Counted from the stretch's first letter, positions 8,009-16,858 are shown. The stretch: 37,438 nt of DNA from JADHLJ01 sp038118725 (GCA_038118725.1 JAYOIK010000053.1:1-37438); one strand, 5' to 3'. The notes: generated by a model from the sequence alone, not told the origin. Program-made: numbers and translations.

Positions 8009-9178
8009 TCAAAAGACGTCGAGACGAGCCTCGCGACGGGATTCCTTCAGCCCGCTTGGAGTTTTGCGCTGAACCGTGATCTCGCCGCGGTAGACACCGG
8101 TTGGCCAGCTCGCGGATGACTTCTTGCCCACGGCCGAAAAAATCCTGATCTTATGCTTGGCCATGGTCTGTTCCTTTTCGGCGAGCAAGGCGCCGTCCGG
8201 GCCGAAAAAGCGTGTCTTGACCACGTCCTTGGGCCTCAAACCCGCTATCTCCGCCCAGAACACCAGGGCTTTGGAGGAAGCCGACAAGGATGTCGCGTCG
8301 AGTTTTCCGGCACGAACCTCGTCCACCTTCGGCACGTGGTCCGCGAAGCCGATATTGTAGGGGATCGCCGAAAGATAGCGCAGTTTGTCGAGCACTTCGC
8401 CTCGCCACAACGGCGCTACGCCGACATCGCATTCCTTTCCGCCGGACAGACCGACAAACGGATCAATGACCTTGCCGTCCTTTTCAACGGTAATGTGAAG
8501 ATGGGGGAATTCGGTGAGGCCCGACAACCCGACCGCTCCGATACGGTCACCGGCGCGAACCAGATCGCCGGACTTAACCAGCACGCTCCCACGCTTCATA
8601 TGGCAGTATTGCGTATGCCAGCCACCGCCATGGTCGATCCGCACGCCGTTGCCGCACTCCTTGCCCTTGATCGCGGCCCGCCCGATGACTCGCACGCTGA
8701 TATCCTTCATGCCGTCACGCGAGCCCAACACCCGGCCCGACGCGGCGGCGCGGATCGGAACCATGTCGTTGATCCGGCCAAAATGCGACAGGGCGAAATC
8801 CGTGCCCTTGTGGGTATCGTAACTCATCTGGCCACAAGCGAAGTCGCGCCTCCCCTTGCCCGGGTCGAGATCGACGAAGTTAAACACCCAACAGTCGACG
8901 CCAGGCTCACAATCAATGGGTAGCGACAGTGGCAGCGGAGAGTTCTTAAATCGCCGCTCCGTCAGGTCATGCTCGATGATCGCCGGCACGCCGGCCTCGC
9001 GTCGGTTGAGCAGGGTAACTCTCGATGCCGCGCTTGGTTCTGAGGCAACCGCCTCGGATACAACCGCCCGCGACTCGTTGAACGGCAATAGGTCATACTC
9101 GAAGATCGCCCATACCGCCGCGCTCGCGACGATGATCACGGCAACGACATAGAAAAGCAGCAATCGCAGAAGCGGCAA
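8009..9178 (-). CDS. Membrane-anchored M23 family metallopeptidase
   Basis: A 389-residue protein with an N-terminal transmembrane anchor (about 5-27), a linker and a LytM/M23 peptidase domain (about 115-240), then a C-terminal region of unknown fold. The zinc site is complete: HxxxD (H123, D127 in HKGTDF) and HxH (H226, H228 in FPHLHI), with a further conserved His at H193 (YCHMKRG). It should therefore be an active periplasmic endopeptidase cutting peptidoglycan peptide cross-links. Five Cys residues in the domain suit a disulfide-containing periplasmic protein. The best start is a TTG at 9178, which gives the complete anchor; GGGG lies about 10 bases upstream. Its gene follows rfbD by 33 bases on the same strand, so it may be the last gene of the rhamnose operon. 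Confidence 0.87.
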   Translation of the reverse strand: MPLLRLLLFYVVAVIIVASAAVWAIFEYDLLPFNESRAVVSEAVASEPSAASRVTLLNRREAGVPAIIEHDLTERRFKNSPLPLSLPIDCEPGVDCWVFNFVDLDPGKGRRDFACGQMSYDTHKGTDFALSHFGRINDMVPIRAAASGRVLGSRDGMKDISVRVIGRAAIKGKECGNGVRIDHGGGWHTQYCHMKRGSVLVKSGDLVRAGDRIGAVGLSGLTEFPHLHITVEKDGKVIDPFVGLSGGKECDVGVAPLWRGEVLDKLRYLSAIPYNIGFADHVPKVDEVRAGKLDATSLSASSKALVFWAEIAGLRPKDVVKTRFFGPDGALLAEKEQTMAKHKIRIFSAVGKKSSASWPTGVYRGEITVQRKTPSGLKESRREARLDVF

Positions 9179-9211
9179 TTCAGGCTACCCCACTATTCCA
9201 ACAGAGAGGGT

Positions 9212-10135
9212 TCAGCTCTCACCTTTGGAGCGTTTTAGCAGTTCATCGAGAACTTCCGCCAGCCCCTCTCGCCAGGGCCGTCTCGGCGGCGCGAATGCCG
9301 CGTCGATCTTGGCGCAGTCGAGAACCGAGTTCGCCGGCCTTCTAGCGGGGGTCGGATATTCGCTTGTCGGGATCGCTTCGACATGGGGTCTGCGTCCGAG
9401 GAACGGCTCGGCGGCATCGAATATGGCCTCCGCGAAACCATGCCACGTCGTGTGTTCCTTGGCTGTGTAGTGATAGGTGCCCCAAGCCGGCGGATTGTCC
9501 CGCTCGCCTTCCGCCGCCGAGATCGTCCGGGCGATGGACAGCGCGGCATCGGCGATATCACCGGCGAAGGTTGGCGCGCCGGTTTGGTCACACACCACCT
9601 TAAGCGTGTCGCGCTCGGCGCCGACCCTGAGCATCGTGCGCACGAAGTTACCGCCATGGCCCGCGTAGACCCACGAGGTTCGCATGATCACGTGCTGGTC
9701 GAGTACATCGCGAACCGCTTGCTCGCCGGCTTCCTTGGAAGCACCGTAGACGCCAATCGGCTTGACCGGGTCGCTCTCCAGATAAGCGCCGTCCTTGCCA
9801 CCGTCGAAGACATAATCGGTGGAGATATGGATCAGGGCGATACCTAGTTGAGCACAGGCCTCGGCGAAGTGTCCCGGCGCGTCCCGATTCACCGCGAAGG
9901 CGGTATCACCGTCCTCTTCCGCCTTGTCCACGGCGGTATAGGCGGCGGCGTTGATCACCACGTCGGGTTGCGCGTCTTTGAGCACCGCGCGGATTGCGGT
10001 GGCGTCGGTGATATCGAGTTCGGCCCGGGTAAGGGCTGTCAGATTGACATTGTTCGCGGCGGCCCGGCGGATAAGTTCGGTCCCGACTTGGCCCGCGCCG
10101 CCGGTGGCGATAATCCGTGGTTTCCGCTCAGCCAT
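9212..10135 (-). CDS. rfbD: dTDP-4-dehydrorhamnose reductase
   Basis: A 307-residue short-chain dehydrogenase/reductase that carries out the last step of dTDP-L-rhamnose synthesis, the NAD(P)H reduction of dTDP-4-dehydro-L-rhamnose. The nucleotide-binding GGAGQVG is at 12-18, STDYVF at 105-110 and the catalytic YGASK at 130-134. The length is typical. The ATG at 10135 overlaps the end of rfbB by 8 bases, so translation is probably coupled; a farther in-frame start inside rfbB is less likely. The order rfbC-rfbB-rfbD on one transcript is the classic rhamnose block. Confidence 0.95.
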   Translation of the reverse strand: MAERKPRIIATGGAGQVGTELIRRAAANNVNLTALTRAELDITDATAIRAVLKDAQPDVVINAAAYTAVDKAEEDGDTAFAVNRDAPGHFAEACAQLGIALIHISTDYVFDGGKDGAYLESDPVKPIGVYGASKEAGEQAVRDVLDQHVIMRTSWVYAGHGGNFVRTMLRVGAERDTLKVVCDQTGAPTFAGDIADAALSIARTISAAEGERDNPPAWGTYHYTAKEHTTWHGFAEAIFDAAEPFLGRRPHVEAIPTSEYPTPARRPANSVLDCAKIDAAFAPPRRPWREGLAEVLDELLKRSKGES

Positions 10136-11207
10136 TCGCCGCCGTCTTGGTGCCGAGACGCTGCCCGGTATAGCGGCCATCAAGGATCGGCTCCCACCAA
10201 TCAGTGTTTTCGAGATACCAGGAGACCGTCGCCCGCAACCCCGTCGCGAAACTCTCCCGAGGTTGCCAACCGAGTTCCTCGGTTATCTTCGAGGCGTCGA
10301 TGGCATACCGGAAGTCATGGCCCGGTCGGTCTTGAACATAGGTGACCTGTTCCTCGCGCTTGCCGCCATCCGGGCGCGGCGCCAACTCATCAAGTAGCGC
10401 GCAGACCTGACGCACGACATCGATATTGGCGATCTCCTCGTTGCCGCCGACATTGTAGCTTTCGCCGGGCCGGCCTTGCGAAAGAATGGCCCACAACGCG
10501 CGGGCATGGTCGTCCACGAAGAGCCAATCGCGTACATTCTCTCCCTTGCCGTAGACCGGCAAGGGTTCGCCCTTCAATCCCTTGATGATCATCAAGGGGA
10601 TAAGCTTTTCGGGAAAATGATACGGCCCGTAGTTGTTGGAGCAATTGCTGAGAACCACCGGCAGGCCATAGGTTTCGTGCCAGGCGCGGACCAGATGATC
10701 GGACGAGGCCTTGCTGGCGGAATAGGGAGAACGCGGGTCGTACCGGGTTTCTTCGGTGAACGCCCCTTCCGAGCCAAGCGATCCGAAGACCTCGTCGGTC
10801 GAGATATGATGGAATCGAAACCTCGCCTTGCGGTCCTCGGAGAGCTCGCTCCAATAGCCGCGCGCGGCCTCGAGCATCGTATAGGTGCCGACGACATTGG
10901 TTTGGATAAAGTCGCCGGGGCCATCGATGGACCGATCGACATGGCTCTCCGCCGCCAGATGCATGATCGCGTCCGGAGCATGGCGCCGCAGTACCGCGTT
11001 GACCGCCTCGTGATCACAGATATCCACCTGCTCAAATGCATAGAGCGGTGAGTGGTCGATGGGCTTCAGCGAGGAAAGATTCGCGGCATAGGTCAGCTTG
11101 TCGACATTGACCACGGCACAGCCGATCTCACCAACAAGGAGACGGATAACTGCCGAGCCGATGAAACCGGCGCCGCCGGTAACCAGAACCTTGCGAGGTG
11201 AGTTCAT
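10128..11207 (-). CDS. rfbB: dTDP-glucose 4,6-dehydratase
   Basis: A 359-residue extended SDR enzyme that converts dTDP-D-glucose to dTDP-4-dehydro-6-deoxy-D-glucose using bound NAD. GGAGFIG is at 11-17, the catalytic STDEVFG at 136-142 (T137, D138, E139) and YSASK at 162-166. All are intact. I chose ATG 11207, which puts MNSPRK immediately before the first beta-strand; another ATG seven codons upstream overlaps rfbC by 14 bases but has no SD. The SD for 11207 is weak (GGATAA), consistent with translational coupling to rfbC, whose stop lies 7 bases upstream. It overlaps rfbD at its 3' end. Confidence 0.95.
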   Translation of the reverse strand: MNSPRKVLVTGGAGFIGSAVIRLLVGEIGCAVVNVDKLTYAANLSSLKPIDHSPLYAFEQVDICDHEAVNAVLRRHAPDAIMHLAAESHVDRSIDGPGDFIQTNVVGTYTMLEAARGYWSELSEDRKARFRFHHISTDEVFGSLGSEGAFTEETRYDPRSPYSASKASSDHLVRAWHETYGLPVVLSNCSNNYGPYHFPEKLIPLMIIKGLKGEPLPVYGKGENVRDWLFVDDHARALWAILSQGRPGESYNVGGNEEIANIDVVRQVCALLDELAPRPDGGKREEQVTYVQDRPGHDFRYAIDASKITEELGWQPRESFATGLRATVSWYLENTDWWEPILDGRYTGQRLGTKTAANG

Positions 11208-11214
11208 GGGCGCG

Positions 11215-11781
11215 TTATCCGGGTTCATGAGTGAAATAGACTGGTGACTCCGCCAGCGTGGGAAACTCCGTGTCCTTTCCGGAAAGCGTCGGCTCGACGT
11301 CGTTTAGTGGCCAATCAATGGCAAGCGCCGGATCGTTCCAAATGATCCCCCGCTCGTGATCCCGGGAGTACGGCGCGGTCACCTTGTACTGAACCTCGGT
11401 ATCCGGAGCGATCGTGCAGAACCCATGGGCGAACCCCTTAGGGACCAGAATTTGGTTCCAAGCCTCGGCGCTGATAACCCAGGACACCCAACGGCCGAAT
11501 GATGGCGACCCCTGGCGGATATCAACCGCGACATCAAGAATAGCGCCACGGGTCACGCGCACCAACTTATCCTGCACGAAGGGCGGAATCTGAAAATGCA
11601 GGCCCCGCAGCGTGCCCACGACCGCCGAGAACGAGTGGTTATCCTGACAAAAGTCCAAGTTCAGACCACTGGCCTCGAAATCCGCCCTATTGTAGGTCTC
11701 GGAAAAGAAACCACGATGGTCGCCGAACTTGGCCGGCGAGATGATCTTGACGTCCCGAATCTCGGTTGCTTCGATATTCAC
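11215..11781 (-). CDS. rfbC: dTDP-4-dehydrorhamnose 3,5-epimerase
   Basis: A 188-residue cupin-type epimerase that inverts C3 and C5 of the 4-keto-6-deoxy sugar in the rhamnose pathway. The N-terminus (NIEATEIRDVKII) and FGDHRGFFSE (19-28) are typical. The catalytic base H62 sits in LRGLHFQ, and the conserved Tyr in APYSR is Y138. The reading frame continues about 42 codons upstream without a family-like sequence, so I place the start at a GTG at 11781, matching the usual MNIE start. The SD there is poor. This is the first gene of the rfbCBD operon and is divergent from a glycosyltransferase. The thymidylyltransferase rfbA is not in the window. Confidence 0.92.
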   Translation of the reverse strand: MNIEATEIRDVKIISPAKFGDHRGFFSETYNRADFEASGLNLDFCQDNHSFSAVVGTLRGLHFQIPPFVQDKLVRVTRGAILDVAVDIRQGSPSFGRWVSWVISAEAWNQILVPKGFAHGFCTIAPDTEVQYKVTAPYSRDHERGIIWNDPALAIDWPLNDVEPTLSGKDTEFPTLAESPVYFTHEPG

Positions 11782-12059
11782 CGGCGTTCGCTTCGATGGT
11801 CGTTGCGGTTGGCGGCTCTTATCATTTTCGGCGCCCGCCCGCAACATTACCCCAATCCCGCGCCGGCTTTCGAACTCACCGACGCGGCGGCGGTTTAGGT
11901 TCGACATTTCAAATGGTTATGTTATTGTCCTTGTATGCTTTGCGAGTTTGCGCATGTATTGCCGTTGCCGGACGCCGCGTCGCGCCGTCTGATCGGGACC
12001 GGCGAGGTCGCGATTGAAAGCGGTTTTGAGAGTCAACGGGTCTAGCTGGCCGAGGACGA
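11782..12059. promoter_or_regulatory. Divergent intergenic region between rfbC and a glycosyltransferase gene
   Basis: This stretch separates two divergently transcribed polysaccharide genes and should carry promoters for both. The central part (about 11905-11965) is clearly AT-richer than the flanks. I could not choose a single confident -35/-10 pair on either strand. GAGG immediately before the ATG at 12060 is a good SD for the plus-strand gene. The rfbC reading frame is open through part of this region, so an upstream rfbC start cannot be fully excluded. Confidence 0.4.
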
Positions 12060-13142
12060 ATGAGCGCTAACACGGATCCGATTTCCGAACCGCCCAAGAG
12101 CGAGGTTATTCCGCTTCCCCATAAATCGGGAGTGGTGACACGAATCTCCTCATTGTTGCCGGAACCGCGAAACGAAGCCAAATCCTGCAGCGTCGTGATC
12201 GTGTCGTACAAAACCGGCCCGGTTCTTTTGGAATGTTTGAAATCGGTCCTGACCCAGCCGGACGTCAATCAGCTCATCCTGGTCGATAACGGCAACGCGC
12301 GGTCGATGGTGCGGGAGGTCAATGCGCTGGCCGACGAAGATCCACGGCTTGAGATTATTTCCGGGCACGGCAATGTGGGCTTTTCCAAGGGCTGCAACAT
12401 CGGCGCGAGGCGCGCCCGGGGCCGTTATCTTCTGTTACTCAATCCCGACTCGGTCATTGAGGAGGGCGTACTGGGCGAGGCCTTGGACGTTTTTGACGAG
12501 TTTACATCGGCCTCGCTGATCACGGTTCGCCTGGAGAACCCGGACGGCAGCGAGCAACGTGGTGGTCGGCGCAATCTCATGACGCCGTGGACCTGCCTGG
12601 TCGAACAGTTTCGCCTCGACCGACTGGCGCCGAACCATCCGCATTTCAAGCGCCTGAACCTCAACGAAAATGAACCGCTCAGCGAGATCACCAAGGTTCA
12701 ATGCATTTCCGGCGCCTTCATGTTGATGCCGAAATCCACCTTCGATGACCTCGGAGGGATGGACGAGGACTATTTTCTGCATGTGGAAGACGTCGATTTC
12801 TGCATGCGCATCGAGAAGCGCGGCGGCGAGATTCTTTACGTGCCTCACATTTCGATCATGCACCAACAAGGCACGAGCCGGGTCTATTCCGGTTTCGTCG
12901 AATGGCATAAATCGAACAGCTTCGCGAAATACTTCTTCAAGCATTTCCAACCGCAATATCCGAAACCGCTGTTGAACATTTTCGCGGCGGCAATTTATAC
13001 GCGATTTGTCCTGCGTCTGATCCCAATGTCGCTACGCTGGATGTTCGAACTGGTGGTTCCACCTCGCCCGGTGCCGGTTCTCGCGCGCGCGCCGCGCAAG
13101 TCGATTGCCTCCCGCAAGGACCGCGCGGTCAGCTCTTCCTAG
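12060..13142 (+). CDS. Family 2 glycosyltransferase (rhamnosyltransferase-like)
   Basis: A 360-residue GT-A fold glycosyltransferase. The nucleotide-sugar domain begins at about 43 (CSVVIVSYKTGPVLL), with ILVDNGN near 77-83, and LLLLNPDS supplies the metal-binding Asp. The acceptor-side motif is EDYFLHVEDVDFCMRI (about 235-250), typical of the WbbL/RfbF-like group that transfers rhamnose or related sugars onto cell-surface glycans at the inner membrane. About 40 residues before the domain are a disordered-looking extension; the C-terminus is basic and contains a hydrophobic patch (about 305-330) that may touch the membrane. The ATG has GAGGACGA before it. Its neighbourhood with rfbCBD supports rhamnose transfer. 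Its 3' end overlaps that of the convergent glycosyltransferase gene by 14 bases. Confidence 0.88.
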   Translation: MSANTDPISEPPKSEVIPLPHKSGVVTRISSLLPEPRNEAKSCSVVIVSYKTGPVLLECLKSVLTQPDVNQLILVDNGNARSMVREVNALADEDPRLEIISGHGNVGFSKGCNIGARRARGRYLLLLNPDSVIEEGVLGEALDVFDEFTSASLITVRLENPDGSEQRGGRRNLMTPWTCLVEQFRLDRLAPNHPHFKRLNLNENEPLSEITKVQCISGAFMLMPKSTFDDLGGMDEDYFLHVEDVDFCMRIEKRGGEILYVPHISIMHQQGTSRVYSGFVEWHKSNSFAKYFFKHFQPQYPKPLLNIFAAAIYTRFVLRLIPMSLRWMFELVVPPRPVPVLARAPRKSIASRKDRAVSSS

Positions 13143-14070
13143 GTCCACCGCGCCGTCGGAATCCATCCAAGACACCCTCGAGCATCGCGCGAAAGCGCGC
13201 GCCCTTGCCGCATTTCCGCAGCGGCAATTGCACGAGATCCTTGCCGACCGATAGAACCTCGAACTGTATGAATTCGGGGAACCGGCACCCACCACTCAAA
13301 AACACGCGAACGCGGTTGCGATAGATCGTGTACCAGCGGTCCGGACTATGCTCTCGATAGCGGAACGTCTTTCCGAGGATCTTTGTCTCGCCGACCTTAC
13401 CCAGATTGTGTGACAGGCGCGCGGCGCCAACCACGACGATCCGGTAGCCGGCGCGACGAACCCGAAACGAAAAGTCATAGTCGATATAATCGATGAAGAA
13501 GTCCTCGTTCATCGATCCGACCACGGGAATACAGGCTAGGGAGATCAGACATCCCGACGCCATCGCGAAGGCCGCGTTTTTCTCTACTTCTCCAGGTTCG
13601 ACGACCCGTCGCCTCAATATTCCCCATGGGCCGCGGCTATAGACCGGCGCGGCGGGCAACCCACGCTCATCACCATGCATTGGAGCCAAGATCCCTATAC
13701 CGCCGGGATCTGGATCCCGTTTCGCGGCACCCAAGAGTTCCGGGACCATGTCCGTGTCGGGGACACCATCTTGATCCATCAACAGAACCCATTTGAACCC
13801 GGCGTCCATGACGGCGGTGATGCCCTGGTTCTGCGCCGCCGCGAGGCCTCTATTGTTCGGGTTGAGAATAAGTTCGACCACGGCGCCGTCGCCCGACCCG
13901 TCGGTTCGGCATGACTGAACTCGATCCAGCCCAGGTTGCCTCGAACCGTTGTCGATGACCCAGATGCCCCCAACCCGAGGGCGCAGGGCGTCCATCAACG
14001 TGTTGAAGCGGTCGCCGGGGTTGTAGGTCACGACCACCGCCGCGACATTTTCCGTGCCTTCGACCCTCAT
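13129..14070 (-). CDS. Family 2 glycosyltransferase (rhamnosyltransferase-like)
   Basis: A 313-residue GT-A glycosyltransferase. VAAVVVTYNPG (about 8-18), WVIDNGS (36-42) and LLMDQDGVPD (about 95-104) are the nucleotide-sugar and metal sites typical of bacterial rhamnosyltransferases. The acceptor motif NEDFFIDYIDYDFSFRVRRAG lies near 190-210. Compared with the two other family-2 enzymes here it lacks an N-terminal extension. The ATG overlaps the stop of the preceding glycosyltransferase by four bases (ATGA), so translation is coupled. It is the last gene of the apparent speD-speE-GT-GT transcript. The donor (dTDP-rhamnose) is inferred from motif and context only. Confidence 0.88.
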   Translation of the reverse strand: MRVEGTENVAAVVVTYNPGDRFNTLMDALRPRVGGIWVIDNGSRQPGLDRVQSCRTDGSGDGAVVELILNPNNRGLAAAQNQGITAVMDAGFKWVLLMDQDGVPDTDMVPELLGAAKRDPDPGGIGILAPMHGDERGLPAAPVYSRGPWGILRRRVVEPGEVEKNAAFAMASGCLISLACIPVVGSMNEDFFIDYIDYDFSFRVRRAGYRIVVVGAARLSHNLGKVGETKILGKTFRYREHSPDRWYTIYRNRVRVFLSGGCRFPEFIQFEVLSVGKDLVQLPLRKCGKGARFRAMLEGVLDGFRRRGGPRKS

Positions 14071-15092
14071 CGCGTTGACCGTTCTCGATCATCATCGACC
14101 GGCAGGGCGCGCGCGTCCCGCGCCCGCAGTATCAGCTTTCCGACCGACCAGGTCATTAGCCGCGCCACGGCGAGAGCGCCGATCCGGCGGCGCGACTGAA
14201 TGACACGACGCTCGTTCCAAACTTCGGACAGCGCGGCGCTTGCGTCCACCACCGCGCGCCAACGGCTTGCGAAATCCCCCGTCACCGGCCCGAGACAAAG
14301 CCGCGCGATCAACGTCACCGCCAAACTAGGGGCCAGCAGCGCCAGGAGCGGGCCGGGCATGCAGCGCACGAAGGTCCAAACACGATTACGCGTAACGTGA
14401 TAGCGAATGAAATCCGAGCCGCCGCCAGCCGCGCTCGAGCCGACATGCTCCACTCGCGCGGCGGCCAGTTGCACACAGGTCTCGCCAGCGAGCCGCAAGC
14501 GAAACGCGAGGTCCACGTCTTCATAATAACAGAAGAACCGCTCGGCGAAGCCGCCCGCCCGTTCGAAAACATCGCGGCGATAGACGGCCGCCGCGGCACA
14601 AGGACCAAACACCTCGGCATCTCGATCCACCGTCTCCGCCGGATCTCCTTCACCGCCACGCCAGGCAAGCCCGAGAGGATGATAGTGATCTCCAGCGCCG
14701 TCCAGAAGTTCGGAATTCTCGGCCCTCAACTGGGTCGAGCCGAACATCGTCGCGCCGGGATAGTCGCGGATCGCGGCGCTGATCCCGGCGAGCCAATCAG
14801 GTCCGGCAAAGGCGTCAGGATTTAACAGGGCCAGCCAATCCGCCTTGGCCTCGCGGGCCGCGAGATTGTTGGCCGCCGCGAACCCGATATTCCCGTCCGG
14901 CGTGAGAACACGAACCTCGGGGTTCCGTTTCCGCGCGTCGTCGACCGCGCCATCGTTGGCGCCGTTATCGACGATCAGGATTTCGAAACTCCGGTGACTC
15001 TGTCGGTCGAGCGCGGACAGGCACCGCGCGAGCACGGGCGCGGACTTGTACGCCACGATGATGATGCTGAACTCGGGATCCGCTGAAGTCAT
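14067..15092 (-). CDS. Family 2 glycosyltransferase
   Basis: A 341-residue GT-A glycosyltransferase. FSIIIVAYKSAPVLARC (about 8-24), ILIVDNGAND and WLALLNPDAF form the donor and metal sites; RFFCYYEDVDLAFRLRLAG is the acceptor-side motif. A C-terminal hydrophobic stretch (ALLAPSLAVTLIARLCLG, about 255-272) suggests membrane association. I chose ATG 15092, with a weak GGGCGAC before it, over a GTG nine codons upstream that has no SD. It begins 64 bases after speE on the same strand and ends with an ATGA overlap into the next glycosyltransferase. It probably adds one sugar of the surface polysaccharide; which sugar is not visible. Confidence 0.88.
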   Translation of the reverse strand: MTSADPEFSIIIVAYKSAPVLARCLSALDRQSHRSFEILIVDNGANDGAVDDARKRNPEVRVLTPDGNIGFAAANNLAAREAKADWLALLNPDAFAGPDWLAGISAAIRDYPGATMFGSTQLRAENSELLDGAGDHYHPLGLAWRGGEGDPAETVDRDAEVFGPCAAAAVYRRDVFERAGGFAERFFCYYEDVDLAFRLRLAGETCVQLAAARVEHVGSSAAGGGSDFIRYHVTRNRVWTFVRCMPGPLLALLAPSLAVTLIARLCLGPVTGDFASRWRAVVDASAALSEVWNERRVIQSRRRIGALAVARLMTWSVGKLILRARDARALPVDDDRERSTR

Positions 15093-15156
15093 GTCGCCCG
15101 CGTTGGTGGGAACGGTCACAGCATATCACAGAGCCGCCGATCAGGGGTATTCGCGC

Positions 15157-16005
15157 CTAGGCCAACAGTTTCAGAATATTGGCGGGCAAAGCGAAGGACG
15201 CAACATGCACCTCCGGCGTGTAATAGCGGGTTTCGAACCCAGCGTCTCTGAAGCGCTCCAATACCGTGCTCATGGACACCGCGCGGTGCGCCGCCTGATC
15301 CGTCGCCCAACCAAAGGCCATGTGACCGCCCTGATAGGTCGGGACCGGCGCGACATAGAACCAGACATCATCGAAATGTGGCGACAATCTTTGGTGACTG
15401 TTGGAGACTGCCTCGCCCTGAACGTAGGGCACGCCGTTTTGCGTCACCAGAATACCGCCCGGCGTCAGGCACCGCTTGCACCCCCGATAGAAACGCTCAC
15501 TGAATAAGACTTCGCCCGGGCCCAGCGGGTCGGTCGAATCGATGATAATCACATCCCAACGCGCATCGGTTTCCTCGACAAACTTGGCGCCGTCCGCGAT
15601 CACCAGATTGAGTCGGGGATTGTCGAAGGCGCCGGCGCTGATCGACGGCAAATGGTCGCGGCAAAGATCAACCACCGATGGGTCGATCTCGACCATGGTC
15701 ACCTCGGAAATCCCGGGATGCTTCAGGGCCTCGCGGGCCATGCCGCCGTCACCGCCGCCGATGATCAGCACGCGCGAGACCGAGCCATGCGCCAGGATCG
15801 GCACGTGGCTCAGCATCTCGTGATAGATGAACTCATCGCTCTCGGTGGTCTGGACCACGCCGTCCAACGCCAATACCCGCCCGAAGATCCGGTTCTCGAA
15901 AATCACCAGATCCTGATGCTCGGTCTTCTCGCGAAACAGCACACGGTCCATGGAGAGCCGCTGGGACAAGCCCGGATGCAGCTGCTCCTCGAACCATTCG
16001 GTCAC
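15157..16005 (-). CDS. speE: Spermidine synthase
   Basis: A 282-residue aminopropyltransferase that makes spermidine from putrescine and decarboxylated S-adenosylmethionine in the cytoplasm. The substrate-binding GGGDGGMAREAL (about 88-99) and the IIIDSTDPLGPG loop, with the catalytic Asp region and the diamine gate, are intact. Length and the N-terminal beta-domain start (WFEEQLHPGLSQ) match bacterial SpeE. Translation starts at a GTG whose GTGA overlaps the speD stop by four bases, giving tight coupling. The same transcript probably continues into two glycosyltransferases. Confidence 0.95.
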   Translation of the reverse strand: MTEWFEEQLHPGLSQRLSMDRVLFREKTEHQDLVIFENRIFGRVLALDGVVQTTESDEFIYHEMLSHVPILAHGSVSRVLIIGGGDGGMAREALKHPGISEVTMVEIDPSVVDLCRDHLPSISAGAFDNPRLNLVIADGAKFVEETDARWDVIIIDSTDPLGPGEVLFSERFYRGCKRCLTPGGILVTQNGVPYVQGEAVSNSHQRLSPHFDDVWFYVAPVPTYQGGHMAFGWATDQAAHRAVSMSTVLERFRDAGFETRYYTPEVHVASFALPANILKLLA

Positions 16006-16535
16006 GCCACGACGCCGCGCTTGTGATCACCGACCTGAACCGAGCTCGGCTTGAAAGCCTGTTTCAGCACCGGAATCGCGTTATGTGGCTCGGCGTCACC
16101 GCACATGAAAACGTCAAGCGCGGCGTAATCCCGCTCCGGCCAGGTGTGAATGCTGATATGCGACTCCGCCAGCACCGCGACCCCCGACACACCGCCATTT
16201 GGCGTGAAGTGATGCAGGTGAATGTGAAGCAACGTCGCGCCGGCGGCGTCGACGGCGTCACGCAGGGTGCTCTCGATATGTTCGATCTCGTCTAGACGAG
16301 ACGCGCCCCACAGATCGATGATCAGATGGGTTCCCGCGAACACCATGCCGTCCTTTTCGACGAAATGGTCGGCCTGCATGTCCTCGACCGGACGCGCCGG
16401 CAAGGGGACGATATTCGCGCTGTCCTGGTAGTGCGCGCTTTCCGCGGCGGACGCCTCGGCATGTTCGGAAATGGATCGGCTCGGCTGAGTGTCCGAGACT
16501 ATCCCCAAATCAGTGAAAGCGACGGATTCCTTCAT
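16002..16535 (-). CDS. speD: S-adenosylmethionine decarboxylase proenzyme (class 1B)
   Basis: A 177-residue proenzyme that self-cleaves to form a pyruvoyl group and then decarboxylates S-adenosylmethionine for SpeE. Cleavage is expected between E124 and S125 in LAESHISIHTWPE; H130 and C145 lie at the spacings of the family's processing His and catalytic Cys (+5 and +20 from the Ser). It has about 65 residues before the core (GTHLIIDLWG at 68), where compact homologues have only a few; the extension is acidic and low in hydrophobics. ATG 16535 has a very strong GGGAGGGAG SD, so I did not use the farther upstream ATG. It is the first gene of the speD-speE-GT-GT unit. Confidence 0.94.
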   Translation of the reverse strand: MKESVAFTDLGIVSDTQPSRSISEHAEASAAESAHYQDSANIVPLPARPVEDMQADHFVEKDGMVFAGTHLIIDLWGASRLDEIEHIESTLRDAVDAAGATLLHIHLHHFTPNGGVSGVAVLAESHISIHTWPERDYAALDVFMCGDAEPHNAIPVLKQAFKPSSVQVGDHKRGVVA

Positions 16536-16858
16536 CACTCCCTCCCAACCAATGGATGTCCCAGCACCCCGTCGCATCCCGCTTGCCGTAACGTACCGAT
16601 GGGCGGAATGGTCTGGCGTGACTTATGGTGTCGAGGGTCGTGACGCGCCAGCCCGTAGGATGTAGTTCCGCCGACGACCCCAGTGAAATTCGGTGTCTTC
16701 ACCTCCCGAAAGAACGAAACGACCGAAACGGTAACCTCGTTTCGAGAGCACTGTCCGGCCGATGCGTTGGGCGCGCACTATCGTCGCGAGGTCCTTGGAC
16801 GTCAAGGGATAATCACGAGAATTCGCGGTCAAATTTCAAAGTGGAAAACTCGCCGCTT
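16536..16858. other. Intergenic region upstream of speD
   Basis: About 320 bases without a gene I can support. It must hold the speD promoter on the minus strand, but no clear -35/-10 pair or known riboswitch shape is evident to me. A short minus-strand frame of 69 codons (16623-16832) has an unremarkable basic composition and no SD, and I do not call it. I see no repeat or strong terminator. Confidence 0.4.

Noticed and set aside
16623..16832. A 69-codon minus-strand frame upstream of speD
   Set aside because: No SD, no fold-like pattern, no recognisable relation; treated as noncoding.
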